A DNA stretch of 64,000 nt, from the NCBI GenBank assembly GCA_017893485.1, contig CM030359.1:35819994-35883993 (forward strand), in the 5' to 3' direction. Both the position numbers and the translations under genes were made by a program. This DNA comes from Hemerocallis citrina. Its lineage: Eukaryota; Streptophyta; Magnoliopsida; Asparagales; Asphodelaceae. Below the pieces are notes generated by a model. The model was given only the letters and a program-made list of their open reading frames with translations. It did not search any database and was not told where the DNA came from. Below, one piece after another: positions 1-11,342 of the stretch; position 1 is the stretch's first letter, and each line of letters opens with the position of its first letter.

Positions 1-219
1 ACATACTTGTTTGGATTCTATGCATCTCATACTACATAGGTCCGAGGGTAAGCACCTACGTACTCCACAATAAAGGGTTAGATCCCTCGCCATGACAACT
101 ACCCGGTAATAAAATAAATTTAGACATTCCACGAGTACGGATCCCGGTCCCAGAGTCCACTGCCCGAAAATACAAAATCCTCGTCGTGCAAACATCCCGT
201 CAAGTGTCCCTCTAGTCCC
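1..219 (-). repeat. 3' LTR of the LARD-like element, distal fragment
   Basis: Part of the long 3' LTR left of a nested solo LTR; it continues at 4710. The first 110 bases (ATTCTATGCAT, CATAGGTCCG and a GGGTTAGATCCCTCGCC block) recur at 16350-16460 in the solo LTR 15759-19151 and, inverted, near 39740-39850. This shows these long LTRs belong to related families. Confidence 0.75.
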
Positions 220-1736
220 TGTAACACCTCGAATTTTAAATACCAAAAATATTCGTTTTTATATTTTTATAGTGGTGAGAATTATTTTTGAGTTATATCT
301 TGTCGTATTTTATTTTTAAATATTGATATTGGTATGAATATTTTGTTAGATTGGTGTAGATGATATATTGGAGTAATGAGTCGAGTTTTGTGTGAAGAAA
401 TATTGTTTATTTTATTTAATAATGCTAGAGAGTTATTATGAGACAATTTTATGTATTTTACATTGTTAGTATTTTTAAAGTGTAAGAGTTGGGGGCTTAT
501 TTGAAACATTTTTGAGATTTTGGGCTTATATGTAAGATTCCCTATTATTTATTTATTTCTTTATTTTATTAAACCCCATCCCTTCCATTTCTTCTTACTT
601 CTTCTTCTCCCTTCTTTTCTTTTCCCGATCCCGACCCCCAAACCGAACCCGACTTCGGTCGATTTTCTCCCCGCCCAATCCACTTCGATTCTCCATAGTT
701 TTCAAATTAATTTTAGGAGATGGCCTAATGGAAGGTGCTCTAGCTCGTGGTAGCGTTGGATTTTCGAAAGGATTCCGAAAAGGTAAACCCTAGATTTCAT
801 TTTTGTATAAAATTTAGTGTGATTAATTTATTTCGAGTAAGAGTATTATGGTAGGGAGATTAGAAGACGTTAGGGGTAGTAGAGACGAGAAATTAGCATA
901 TTATTAGAGAGTATGCATGTTGTTAATAAATTAGGATTTTGGGTTTGTAAAAGAGAATTATATAGGTATAAATTATTTCTTGTATAGTAATGAAAAATAT
1001 AGCGAGTTATTAAGATATTTTGGGGGTGAGTTTAGTTATTATTTAGGGGATAAAAACCCTCGTAGGAATTTGTCTTATACGTGCATTGCACGTGCGTATA
1101 CCATACGTTCAATAAAACATCTGTGTGATATTAAGATTAGTCTTATTATTTTTCTGTGGTTGATTTGGATGAATTGAGCCTTAATTGTGTGGAAATCTGA
1201 TAATAGGTGATGTTAGCGATTTCGGATGCGTGGCAGGGTGCTTCGAGTCTTTGCGGGATGCTATGTGAGTATGATCTATTTTATTTCATGTCCATGGTGT
1301 TATAAAAAAATTTGAAATTTATGATTCGTTGTGCGGTGCGTAATGTGTGTGAAGATATTAGTATGGTTGCATGGAAGTGTGTCGATTCTTGTATGTATAT
1401 GTGTATATAAGTTATAGGGTTGTAATATGTAGATCTAAGGAGTTATGTTGATCTGGTTATACGTCTGTGTATGTATGAAGTGTGATCACCTGAGTAATGT
1501 GAGGAGATGGAGAGCATGGTGTGTTATGATATGATATTGTGATGTGATAATACGATGAAGTGAAAGGTGTGGTGTATGTGTGATAGGTGTGTGATAAATT
1601 GAAAATTTGGTGTGATAATGTGAAAATTTGCATGATGTGGGTGCGCCATGTGGATAATTAATGGTTTGCGTATGTTTATGAATTTAATGGAGTCGTGTGC
1701 TTTCATGTTATGGTATAATGGCGAAATTATATTACA

Positions 1737-1850
1737 TAGGAGTTATAAAGAAGATATCTTTATGAATGGAGTTATATTATAAAGAGGAGATATATATATG
1801 GAGAAATATAAAAAAGGAGATATATTTATTTATGGAGTTATATTATAAAT

Positions 1851-1923
<73 letters not shown>

Positions 1924-2260
1924 AGATATTTTATTAAAGGAGTTACTATATTAAAGGAGTTATTATAAAGGAGTTATACTGTAAAGGAGATATACAGTGA
2001 TGTATTATAAAGGAGTTATGTTATACAGGAGATATATTTATATATGGAGTATATTATAAAGGAGATATATTATAAATGAATATGCGGAGTTATTTTATTA
2101 AAGGAGTTATTATATTAAAGGAGTTATATATTGCTCCAAATTATATTTGGGGAACAGGAGTTATATACATATTTATATTGCCCCAAATTTCATATTTGGG
2201 GAACAGGAGTTATATTGTGAAGGAGTATATAATAAAGGAGATATGTATATGTATTTGAAT
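1737..2260. repeat. Degenerate tandem array of GGAGTTATATTATAAA and GGAGATATAT units
   Basis: Units of about 15-30 bp built on AAAGGAGTTATA and AAAGGAGATATAT recur more than ten times inside the solo LTR. The array is interrupted by a (TA)n run near 1853-1921. Confidence 0.85.
1853..1921. repeat. (TA)n microsatellite
   Basis: About 65 bases of uninterrupted TA dinucleotide inside the solo LTR. Confidence 0.95.
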
Positions 2261-2425
2261 GAGAATTAAATACTGCAGTGCCGCACAATCTCCCGGGGTT
2301 TGGGCTAGACCCCACAGGCCCGGGATACACCCGGGAACAGGAGTTATATTTATATTGCCCCAAATTTTATATTTGGGGATCAGGAGTTATATAATTGCCC
2401 CAAACTATGTTTGGGGATCAGGAGT
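2128..2425 (+). repeat. CCCCAAATT...TTTGGGGAACAGGAG repeat modules
   Basis: At least four copies of a module with the inverted core CCCCAAA-TTTGGGG followed by A(A/T)CAGGAGTT(A/T) occur near 2133, 2178, 2356 and 2396. Looser relatives lie at about 2870-2960. Each copy can form a short hairpin. Confidence 0.75.
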
Positions 2426-4709
2426 TTCCCTCGCTGGTATAGGGCCAGGAGGAAGACGTAGCCTCGGACGTGTAAGACTCTGTGTGAGCATCGATCCGCG
2501 TGTTATATTTAACTTTTGGCTTTAGTCTTGGTTGGACAAGCGCGCAACCGTACTTTCAATCCAGCCCTTAAATGGTAGATGCTTAGGACACCTGGATCTG
2601 GGTGATGTGGTGGGTTAGCGGGATTGAAATGTATGGGATGGGAGGCACAAAGATCCCTGTGTTGTACGAGGATGTCAGTTGTGTGGGCACTGAAAAGGAG
2701 AAAATATAAAGGTGCATATGTGTATTGAAAGAATGTATGTATATATAAAGATATTGATGATATGATATATATTACGGAGATTATTTATATTATGGGAGAT
2801 GTGAATATACTACGGGAGATATATATGTATATATTGGCATATAGCTTGAGATGTGATATGATATTACCCGGACTATGTGTTTGGGGTGCGGTGAGTGTTA
2901 CCCAAGCCCTCAGCTTTGGGGTGTGATAGGTGATTGCCCAAACTACGTTTGGGATATGGAGTATATTGTGATAAGAATGAAAGTGAAGTTAATGGCAATT
3001 TGTGTTATAAGTGATATGATAATGTTGTGATGAAATGTAAGCAAATTGTTATGTGCACTGAGGCGTATTGTTTTGTGTTGTAAGACATGAATTAATATGA
3101 TATTAGGAGAAGAGATGCATATATTTATGAGGTGATACGTGATATAATACAATAAGATAAATATCTGTATTATGAGGTTGGTAATGAAAATGGTTATTAA
3201 AGAAAGTATGTTGTGTTATAAGTTGGTGTGCCTTGGAATTGTGACTAGGAACTACCCGCCTGCTATTTCGGAGGAAATAGTGGGAACTACCTGCCTAGGC
3301 ACAATTTTCAGGATGAAGGAGTGAGTTGGTGATATGCTAGTTGTATTGTGTGATGGAAATGAAGAGTAAAGTATGATAAAATGAGAATGGGTAGTAAAAG
3401 AAGTAGTGTGATGAAATTTGGATGAAAAGTAGATAGTTATAATTTATAATGAGAGTAATGTATGGCGAGACACTATGATATGTGTTATAAGAAATGAATG
3501 ATTGTGATGAGGGTGATATGAGGATATATGAAGAAAATGAATAAGATGAATGGTAGTGGAATGAATGTGAAGTAAGGTTTTAAGATACATAGGAAAGAAT
3601 ATGAGTGGTGAGTTTATAGATGCAAACGAACGGTAAATGAAATATGTGATTGAATAGTGTGAAGAAACTAAGGTAGTGACATTATGTGATCATTTGTGAA
3701 AAGAAAGAAATGATGAGGTGATGATAATTGTGAAAAGATTAGTTTTTGTGGTGGAGAATTCAAAATGAAAGGTAAGGTAATGTGAGTTAATAGGTTACTT
3801 GTGATTAAGTGTGAATTGATGGAGTTGTAGGTTTATATTTATATAGATACAGAGTTACATGTTATTATGATGCATATAGTGAAGATATGGATTTATACAG
3901 ATGGATACTGTTTGGCAGAATACCTTGATATAAATTCGTATGTGTGGCGTTTATGTGCGAATTTAAGGTTGAATCTCTTGTATGGATATTCGTAAGTTTA
4001 AGTTGTTTTCTTTTTATAACTTAATTGATTTATGAGTTTAGTAAATTATACTAACACCAGAAATGGCTAACCCCTTAGTGTTTGGGGGGTTAGGGGAGTC
4101 CGAGGACGACCCTAGATCCCCTACTGTTACAGGTTTTCATCAGTGCAGAGGTGAGGTGCAGATTGTAGGGTGAAGTTTTAATTTAAAATTTTGTACTAAT
4201 TAGCTTTATGAATAGTTGAATTTATGATTTAAATTGTAGTATGGATGTATATGCATGTATATGATGACGATGAGTATAGTGTGGGGTGGTATGGTATGTT
4301 TGTGACCCGTACCCATCTCGTTGTGGAGTACCGGGCTCTGTGGTAGGTTTTACAAAGATTTTTCTAAAATTTTACCTTGCTTTTTAAAGAAATTTATCGT
4401 TTTTATTTGATATTTGATAATCCGTTATGAGTTTGGCCCCCAGAGCATCATATTATATTGCCTGTGTGTATCTGCTCATTTTGGCCTGGAGAGCCCATGA
4501 AAATATTATGTGGATTGTGAGCTACAGAATTTTGAGCAGAATTCCGTAAGCTTTTTGTGTTTCGGGGCAAAATTTATAGGGGAGACTCTGCCAAAATTTT
4601 TCCTGAAATATAAATTTCTTAGTTTATGATTAAAGTGATATAGAAATTGAAGAAATTGAATTTGGAGACTTAGTTTTCAAAAAAAAAAATTTTGGGGTGT
4701 TACAGCCCC

Positions 4710-7700
4710 GGTATACGTATATATACTGGAGTACGGCAAACTATCCGCCCGACTATGCATAGTCCCAGATTTAAAATAAAAGCTCGTCTCCATCGGAGAA
4801 ACCACAGTCCCGGAATCCACCGTCCGACTGAGTCTATAGTCCTGGAGATCCACCGCTCGACTATATAGAAGCCCTCCACTCACGTTTGCCCAAGTTTACT
4901 ACATCTTCACTTAGTGCCTAATTCTTAAGTTCAAGACATGAATAAATTATCACACCTAGAATTAGCTTTACCCCTTACCGGACTTAATCACAAATACCGA
5001 GATAGCTCACATAGCCATATCTCAAAATAAATCAATTATATAATTCAACAATTGCCGGTACCCGGCGTCTCACTAAACCTCTAGATCACAACTTTTCATG
5101 TTCTAGAATCCATGGGTACTTATACCCTTCGATAATCATGTATTAAACTTCATTGTATTCATATCTTTAAACTTATTCATAACTTAATCAATCTCTTACT
5201 TTTGCATTACTCATGATATTCAATTCATTCACTTATTCACAATTCTTTCAAAAAAGAACCACATTTCTTTTCATGAATTCATAACATAGATTCATCCACT
5301 TCAAATCTCATAAGCTATTTAATCACATATAATATCTTAAACCACATCAAGTATTCTTAATCAAAAATAATTATATAATCTCATCAAAGAGAAATTCTAT
5401 GGTATTGCAAGATTTCACTCTTCTTCTAATCAAAAAAATAAAGATCATACTCTTAAATAAATATTTTCGAATTCATCAACTCATTATCTATATCAATTTC
5501 ACTTTTATTTTCTCACAAAATACATGAAACTATTTTTAATAAACTCTAGATCATTTTAGAGGAATATTAGAATTTTTTCCAAATTTTATTTGCCTTTAAA
5601 ACTATTCAAAAGAATCAAAAAGACCAAAAAAATCAAAGTGGAGCTACCGGGTTTCGAACCCAAGCACACTCAATAGTTACAGTAACCGACTTATTCCGCC
5701 ATCGAAGACCAGGAAGTCCAAGTGACTTCGCTATCACAAGGACAGGCCGCAAACCCCAAGTACTAAGTCATGGTATTTGGGTTTATTAAAATCAAAACAA
5801 CAAAAAGGGGGACTGTCAAGTTTCGAACTCAAGACCCCAGACCACAACCGCGCTACAGTAACGGACTTAAGGCACCGCCGATAACCAGAAAGTCCAACCC
5901 CAACTACTGTTATGAAATTAACATGCTAAACTTTTGTTCATACCGCACTTTGATTAGTTTATTTTCACAAAACTCAATAATACGATCGATCTAACTTTTT
6001 AGTGGACTGTAAATATTTTTTTTTCCAACCTGAGTTTATTTGAAAAACAATAACCCTCGAATTTCAAACTCAAATGTTAAACATATATCTATATTTCAAT
6101 TTATTTTTCTCTCATTTGCATACACAAATTGCATTTCTCCAATTTAAGAAAAATAACAACTTTTTATCTTTTACAACCCATTTTATGAACCCATTTGTAC
6201 CAATTAAACTTTACTACATATTTCTTGACTACAAAGAAAAATCTTTAACACTCTTTCATACAAGTTATAAAATTCAACATTCACAAACCAACATGCATAA
6301 ACTTGTATGATTCATGGCAACCATTCATTTGTTTATTATTTTCTTTCTAATTATCATGATGTCTATTCATCTTCTTGATCACAATATAGTTTCTACAAGT
6401 CATGGCACAAACACAGTAGCATGGATTAAACTACATTTATCACATCAAATTAGTCTACTTTACTCATTTGTCAACACTAGCATGCTTGTCCTACAATTAG
6501 AAAGCATAAAGATCACCCACCTCTTATGAAGACTTGCAAAATAAAGAGACACAACTCCTAGAAACTCCTAGAGAACTCCAATTTTTCTCCTCAAAATCCG
6601 CGCACCAAAGAATCACCCTACTCCAATTTTTGCCCAAGCATCAAGAAGGCACAGAAAAACATCTCCACTACTATACATATATGTATATATCCAATTATGT
6701 ATACATATATATAAATATTTATATATATAAGTATGTAAGTAGTATAAGGGGAGTAGGTGGAGAAACAAATCAGGGAGCAGGCTGGACTTGGCATGGCTTG
6801 ATGGGGTGGCTTACAGAAATGCACAGAGAATAGAGAAGGAGGAAGGGGCAGAGAAAGTGAATGTGAAGGGGGTATATGTGCATATATATACATATATATC
6901 TATGTATATACACACAACTTGGTGAATGAATGGGGGAAATGAAAGCTGGATGGGGATTTGGTTTTCGGCAGACAATGAAGAAGGAGGAAGGGGAGGATGA
7001 GGAGAATGAAGGAGTAGGAGGTATTTTTATAGGATTTAATTTGGGTAGTTACAATAACCACTTGCCCACTAAACACCCCCCACTAATCCACTATCTCCAC
7101 TCATGAAATTCAAAAGTTCACTTTTCCCTCCTTCACCAAATCAGCTGGTTTTCCCCCTTCATGCATACACACGTGCACGTGCTTGCACTAGCACACACTT
7201 CACTCATACATATATATATTTTTAATTTAAAAACATATGTATGTAATATATTGTAAATGTTTAAGTAAAAATTAGTTTAATAAAAAGTTATAGATTTTCA
7301 TGCACAAATAAAATAAATACACACACACTTCAAATTTATTTTTGAAAATGAACACGCCCAAAATACGTGCACCAAAAACACGTACTTCGCACGTAAAATT
7401 ACCGAAATACAAAATTTGTCTTTATCAACGGAAAATTATTAAAATATAATCGAAAAAAAATATAAGAAAAATATATTTATTAATTTTATATGTTGCATAA
7501 TGTAATCGCTACATACATAGAAAACACGTGCATTACATGTACAAAATTATTTTAATCAAAATAGGAGAAAATGAATTTCCGTTCTATAAAAATGGATTTG
7601 AATACATAAAATAAATAATTGAAACACAGAGAAAATATCACACGTAGCGGTGGAAAAATACGTAATGGATACGTGCATTGCAAACACGTAAAAACACGTA

Positions 7701-7892
7701 AAAATATCAAGATTTGAAATATTATATTGAGTTGACTCAAATAGGATAAAATCAAAACGGAAAATCCATAAATATTCGAAAATCAAAATACATAGTAAAA
7801 ACACATTACAAATATTACCAGTAACAGTACAAAATACACGTGCGTAACACACAAGTGCAAAATTGTCATTTTCAATTTTACGGGGTGTTACA
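4710..7892 (-). repeat. 3' LTR of the LARD-like element, main part
   Basis: Continuation of the LTR after the nested insertion. On the minus strand it starts at 7892 with TGTAACACCCCGTAAAATTG, matching the 5' LTR start at 11342. It includes GTCGGGCGGT/GGGACTATAG modules (4715-4870, inverted), two tRNA-like box-B blocks (5640-5900), and a region matching the 5' LTR (7117-7892). Small ORFs (for example 6534-6833) have no recognisable product. Confidence 0.8.
5640..5905 (-). other. Duplicated tRNA-like box B segments inside the LTR
   Basis: On the minus strand two related 80-bp segments (about 5640-5725 and 5812-5892) each carry a box-B-like motif (GGGTTCGAAACCC; GAGTTCGAAACTT) preceded by a G-rich TGGCGGAATAAGTCGG-like block that resembles a box A region. 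Neither folds obviously into a full tRNA and neither has a clear anticodon stem. They may be degenerate tRNA-derived sequence or chance palindromes within a duplicated LTR module. Confidence 0.4.
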
Positions 7893-7905
7893 CTCTCCCC
7901 CCCTT
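7893..7905 (-). other. Polypurine tract of the LARD-like element
   Basis: Minus strand AAGGGGGGGAGAG abuts the 3' LTR start TGTAACACC at 7892. This is the expected position of the plus-strand primer in reverse transcription and fixes the element orientation. Confidence 0.85.
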
Positions 7906-8936
7906 AGAACAGTTCAGTTCTCAAAACTCGCTAGGGTAAAGATTGTATTTTGTACACGCCAAATAAAATATCATTTTTGTATATAGAAAACTGCAAACTT
8001 TAAGAAAAATAAATGTATTATAAAAATACACAACGGGAAAAAACAAGACAAATTCTATAAAAGAAAACTATGAGTATCAAAATTTTATAAGAACAGAACA
8101 AGAAAACTAGGAAAATAGCATAAGAAAAGAAATGTGACAGAAGACAAAATGGATTGACAAAAATTTTCATACAAAAATAATATTAGATAAAGTATTAGAT
8201 AAAAGGAAAATAAACTTAGTCATTAATTTTGAAATAGTTCGGAAAACAATGCAATAAAAAAAATATAGTCAATGGGTAATTTACAAATAGATTTAATAGT
8301 CAAAATCTTTCAAAGTAATAAGCGGTAGAAAATCACAAACTAAATTGGTAGTGTATAACAAAAATTGAATTAGCAATTTAAAAGAAGACTATTGGATAAC
8401 AGTTTGAAAAATAAACGAGAATAAAATTTAGTTAAAAGAATAGACAGATTAATATCATAAAATAATTTGTAAGGTAACTATAATAATTATACATATGATT
8501 TGAAAATTAAAGATATAGAAGGCATACATTGAAATACATTCGAATTGTCAAGTAGAGCAAGAAAAACCAATATACAAAATTTATATACGTATATAGGCAT
8601 AAAAATTATAGAGTGAGACAACCAATATTATGACATGAAAATTATAAATAGTTTGTTGGAGTAAAACAAGACATCATAGTAGTAAAAGTAATAACATATT
8701 ATTGAAATAGTGCGAAAACTAATCATATAGAAATAACTTACGAATTTGAAGAAAAAGTATAAATACCATTTTTTTTCCTAGGTGAGTAGACACCAAATCT
8801 AAGATAAGTTAGTGGCAAAATAAAATACGATAAAGCGGTATGAAATGCTAAAAGATTCAAAATACTAGGAACAAGATAGTTGATATTAAGTAGTAAATAC
8901 ACAAGTAGGGCAGAAATCAGTTTAAATAATATAATG

Positions 8937-9266
8937 CTAGGTTGTAAAATAATATAAGCTGGTACAAAAATAGAATATGGGTAAGTATATATTATAGAAA
9001 ACGAAGTAGGGGTTATCAAAGTAGAAAATCTCTTTCTGGTGTAGGTTCGCCTCGTTGGTGTCCAACTGCAGACTTGCCTCCTTGACCTCAAGTTGCAGAA
9101 TTACCTCTACGATATCCGATTGCAATTTGCCTTCTGGACATTCGGTTGCAAACTTTGCCTCCCCGACGTCCAGCTGCAGTTTGCCTCCATTGACGTTTAG
9201 TTGCAGATTTGCCCTCTCGACATCAGGTTGCACCAAAACGGGAGATGAGAAGATGTAATCTTCCAT
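8937..9266 (-). CDS. 109-codon ORF with 9-residue LQLDVxEAx repeats, unknown function
   Basis: I do not recognise this protein. It opens MEDYIFSSPVLVQPDVERA and then shows six consecutive nonapeptide units of the form LQLDVxEAx (LQLNVNGGK, LQLDVGEAK, FATECPEGK, LQSDIVEVI, LQLEVKEAS, LQLDTNEAN). They correspond to a 27-bp DNA tandem repeat at about 9030-9245. The C-terminal 30 residues are aromatic and hydrophobic. The ORF lies in the sense orientation of the LARD-like element, about 1 kb upstream of its polypurine tract. The alternating hydrophobic pattern could suit a beta solenoid or a coiled structure. It could equally be a non-coding minisatellite that happens to stay open. Confidence 0.4.
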   Translation of the reverse strand: MEDYIFSSPVLVQPDVERANLQLNVNGGKLQLDVGEAKFATECPEGKLQSDIVEVILQLEVKEASLQLDTNEANLHQKEIFYFDNPYFVFYNIYLPIFYFCTSLYYFTT

Positions 9267-10118
9267 ATGTTCTTGGATATTGGGTGTTTAATAAAGTATG
9301 GTGTTATGTTTAAAAATTAGTGATATAAAAGTGGATAGAAAAGTTGTAAATGAAGTAGGAAATTACAACGAAAAATATCAAAATAGATACATAGCCTTTA
9401 AATATAGGATATACATAAATTTTAGTAATGAAAATGATTTATAACATTAAGACGAAAATAGTGTAAAGCATATGCACGAGATGAAAACACAAATGAAAAC
9501 AATAATTATGTAGTATACGTATTATATTGAAGAAGTGTAAAACTACAAAATTAGCGATTATTAATATAACAAAACAAATTAGCAAATAATGTGTAATAAC
9601 AATAGTATCAAATGTAGACAATAAAACAAAATGGTAGGTCATATTTATATGGGTAGAATATTTCAATCTTGTTAAAAATATATTGAATTATATAAGACAA
9701 CATAAGATAATGAAAAATCTAGTATCAGAAAATCAAATCATATAAAATGAATGCACATAAGAAAATTTCATAAACAAAATTCCAAAAAAAAAAATTTAAA
9801 AATAAATAATAAATGAAGAAAATAATAGTTGCAATATGAATTTAATAAGTGCAATAAAATACGTATAGTAATAGCGATATAAATGGGTAAACATAAAGTG
9901 ACATAAAACATGAAAGACCAAATTTAAGATTCAAAGATAGACAAAACAAAGTCAAAAGATCAAGACTAAGGAAGATAGACAAAATAATAGATATTCAAGT
10001 GATTTAATAGTATTGAAAAATATTGAATGCTGAAAAATACTATGATAAAATTCACGAAGAAAATTTAAAGAGAGAAGTGTGTCTACGTGTAAGGTATCAT
10101 GAATGATAGTTTAAACCA

Positions 10119-10149
10119 ACCACGCTTCCGCGCGCCACTCTGATACCAA
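10119..10149 (-). other. Sequence nearly identical to the 5' half of plant initiator tRNA-Met
   Basis: Minus strand reads TTGGT then ATCAGAGTGGCGC and GCGGAAGCGTGGT. Compared with plant tRNA-iMet (recalled as ATCAGAGTGGCGCAGCGG...), one A is missing over about 27 bases. It sits 260 bases downstream of the true primer site and continues TTGGTTTAAACT, so the anticodon arm is not retained. It is not a tRNA gene. It may be a second primer-site-like sequence or tRNA sequence captured during reverse transcription. Confidence 0.7.
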
Positions 10150-10403
10150 GGAAAAACATGCTCGCATACAATCTCACAGCAATGTATACGTGGAGAGTAT
10201 CATGAATGAATTTGAATGCAGGTGCAATAACAACTTTCATTCATGACTCCAGCCATCCAAAAGGGAAAAGGAAGAGAAAACATTAGTGTATAGAGCAACA
10301 CAAATGTAAACCACTTACATTTAAATCTTCAAAGACTGAACTTACACTTCTAATGTCCACCCTAATGTGTCGTCCTTATAAATTTGTACTACTTATTGAA
10401 GCA

Positions 10404-10417
10404 TGGCTCTGATACCA
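10404..10417 (-). other. Primer binding site, initiator tRNA-Met
   Basis: Minus strand TGGTATCAGAGCCA is complementary to the 3' end of plant tRNA-iMet over 14 bases. It starts three bases after the 5' LTR terminus GGGGTGTTACA. Confidence 0.9.
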
Positions 10418-10420
10418 CTC

Positions 10421-11342
10421 TGTAACACCCCGAATTCCAAATAAGGTTGAATTCGAAGTTCCACAGGATCTTTACACTTCACTTCGTACAATTTTATAAG
10501 GAATTTAAAACTTTTTATACAATAATGTTTACATCAACGCAGCAGAAAAGGGGGACTGTCAAGTTTCCCCCCTTCACTTTTCCCTCCTTCACCAAATCAG
10601 CCAGTTTTCCCCCTTCATGCATACACACGTGCACGTGCTTGCACTAGCACACATTTCACTCATACATATATATATTGTTAATTTAAAAACATATGTATAT
10701 AATATAATGTAAATGTTTAAGTAAAAAATTAGTTTAATAAAAAGTTATAGATTTTCATGCATAAATAAAATAAATACACACACACTTCAAAATTTATTTT
10801 TGAAAACGAACACTCCCAAAATACGTGCACCGAAAACACGTACTTTGCACGTAAAAATACCGAAATACAAAATTCGACTTTATCAACGGAAAATTATTAA
10901 AATATAATCGAAAAAAATATAAGAAAAATATATTTATTAATTTTATATGTTCCATAACGTAAGTACATATAAAATATGTGCATTACACGTACAAAATTAT
11001 TTTAATCAAAATAGGGGAAAATGAATTTCTGTTTTATAAAAATAAATTTGAATACCTAAAATAAATAATTGAAATAAATAGAAAATATCACATGTAGCGG
11101 TGGAAAAATACGTAATTGATACGTGAATCGGAAACACGTAAAAGCACGTAAAAATACCAAGATTTGAAATATTATATTGAGTTGACTCAAATAGGATAAA
11201 ATCAATATGAAAAATTCATAAATAGTCGGAAATTAAAATACATAGTAAAAACACGTTACAAATATTACCAGTAATAGTACAAAATACACGTGCGTAACAC
11301 ACAAGGGCAAAATTATCATATCCAATTTTGCGGGGTGTTACA
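10421..11342 (-). repeat. 5' LTR of the LARD-like element, internally deleted
   Basis: Minus strand TGTAACACCCCGCAAAATTG ... GGAATTCGGGGTGTTACA, only 922 bp against more than 3.4 kb for its partner. A 20-25 base block (AAAAGGGGGACTGTCAAGTT, about 10546-10567) that corresponds to 5805-5828 of the 3' LTR is joined directly to sequence corresponding to 7117 onward. Large parts of the LTR are therefore missing on both sides of this filler. Confidence 0.8.

Larger units (their letters stand above)
220..4704 (+). mobile_element. Solo LTR, about 4.5 kb
   Basis: Begins TGTAACACCTCGAATTTT and ends TTTTGGGGTGTTACA, so the ends are inverted copies of TGTAACACC. Flanking 5-mers are GTCCC (215-219) and GCCCC (4705-4709), a target duplication with one mismatch. 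A pyrimidine-rich leader at about 575-690 followed by AGGTAAACCC suggests plus-strand transcription. No protein domain is present; ORFs of 60-90 codons are chance. The interior holds a (TA)n tract and two tandem-repeat families. A single LTR this long could also be a small non-autonomous element; I saw no primer site or internal LTR boundary. Confidence 0.7.
7906..10403 (-). other. Internal region of the LARD-like element, mostly non-coding
   Basis: About 2.5 kb, very A/T rich, with no gag or pol similarity in any frame. The only coding-like feature is the repeat ORF at 8937-9266. The leader next to the primer site holds a tRNA-iMet-like segment (10119-10149) flanked by two similar 25-base stretches, ATTCATGATAC..CACGTA (about 10090-10112 and 10184-10207). 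Confidence 0.7.
1..11342 (-). mobile_element. Non-autonomous LTR retrotransposon (LARD-like, long LTRs), left end outside window
   Basis: On the minus strand this reads 5' LTR (11342-10421), initiator-Met primer site (10417-10404), about 2.5 kb internal region, polypurine tract (7905-7893), then a long 3' LTR (7892 leftwards past position 1). The two LTR starts match closely (7117-7892 against about 10562-11342) and both begin TGTAACACCCCG. No gag, protease, RT or integrase can be seen, so it must be mobilised by another element's proteins. It is inserted in the antisense ORF of Tat1, whose reading resumes at 11343. A 4.5-kb solo LTR (220-4704) interrupts the 3' LTR. The long LTR with TGTAACACC ends suggests a Ty3/gypsy family, but that lineage is inferred from the primer site and LTR style only. 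Confidence 0.8.

Noticed and set aside
6534..6893. 91-99 codon ORFs on both strands in the LARD LTR
   Set aside because: AT-rich (TATATA) and low-complexity; no domain; not kept in the related solo LTRs.
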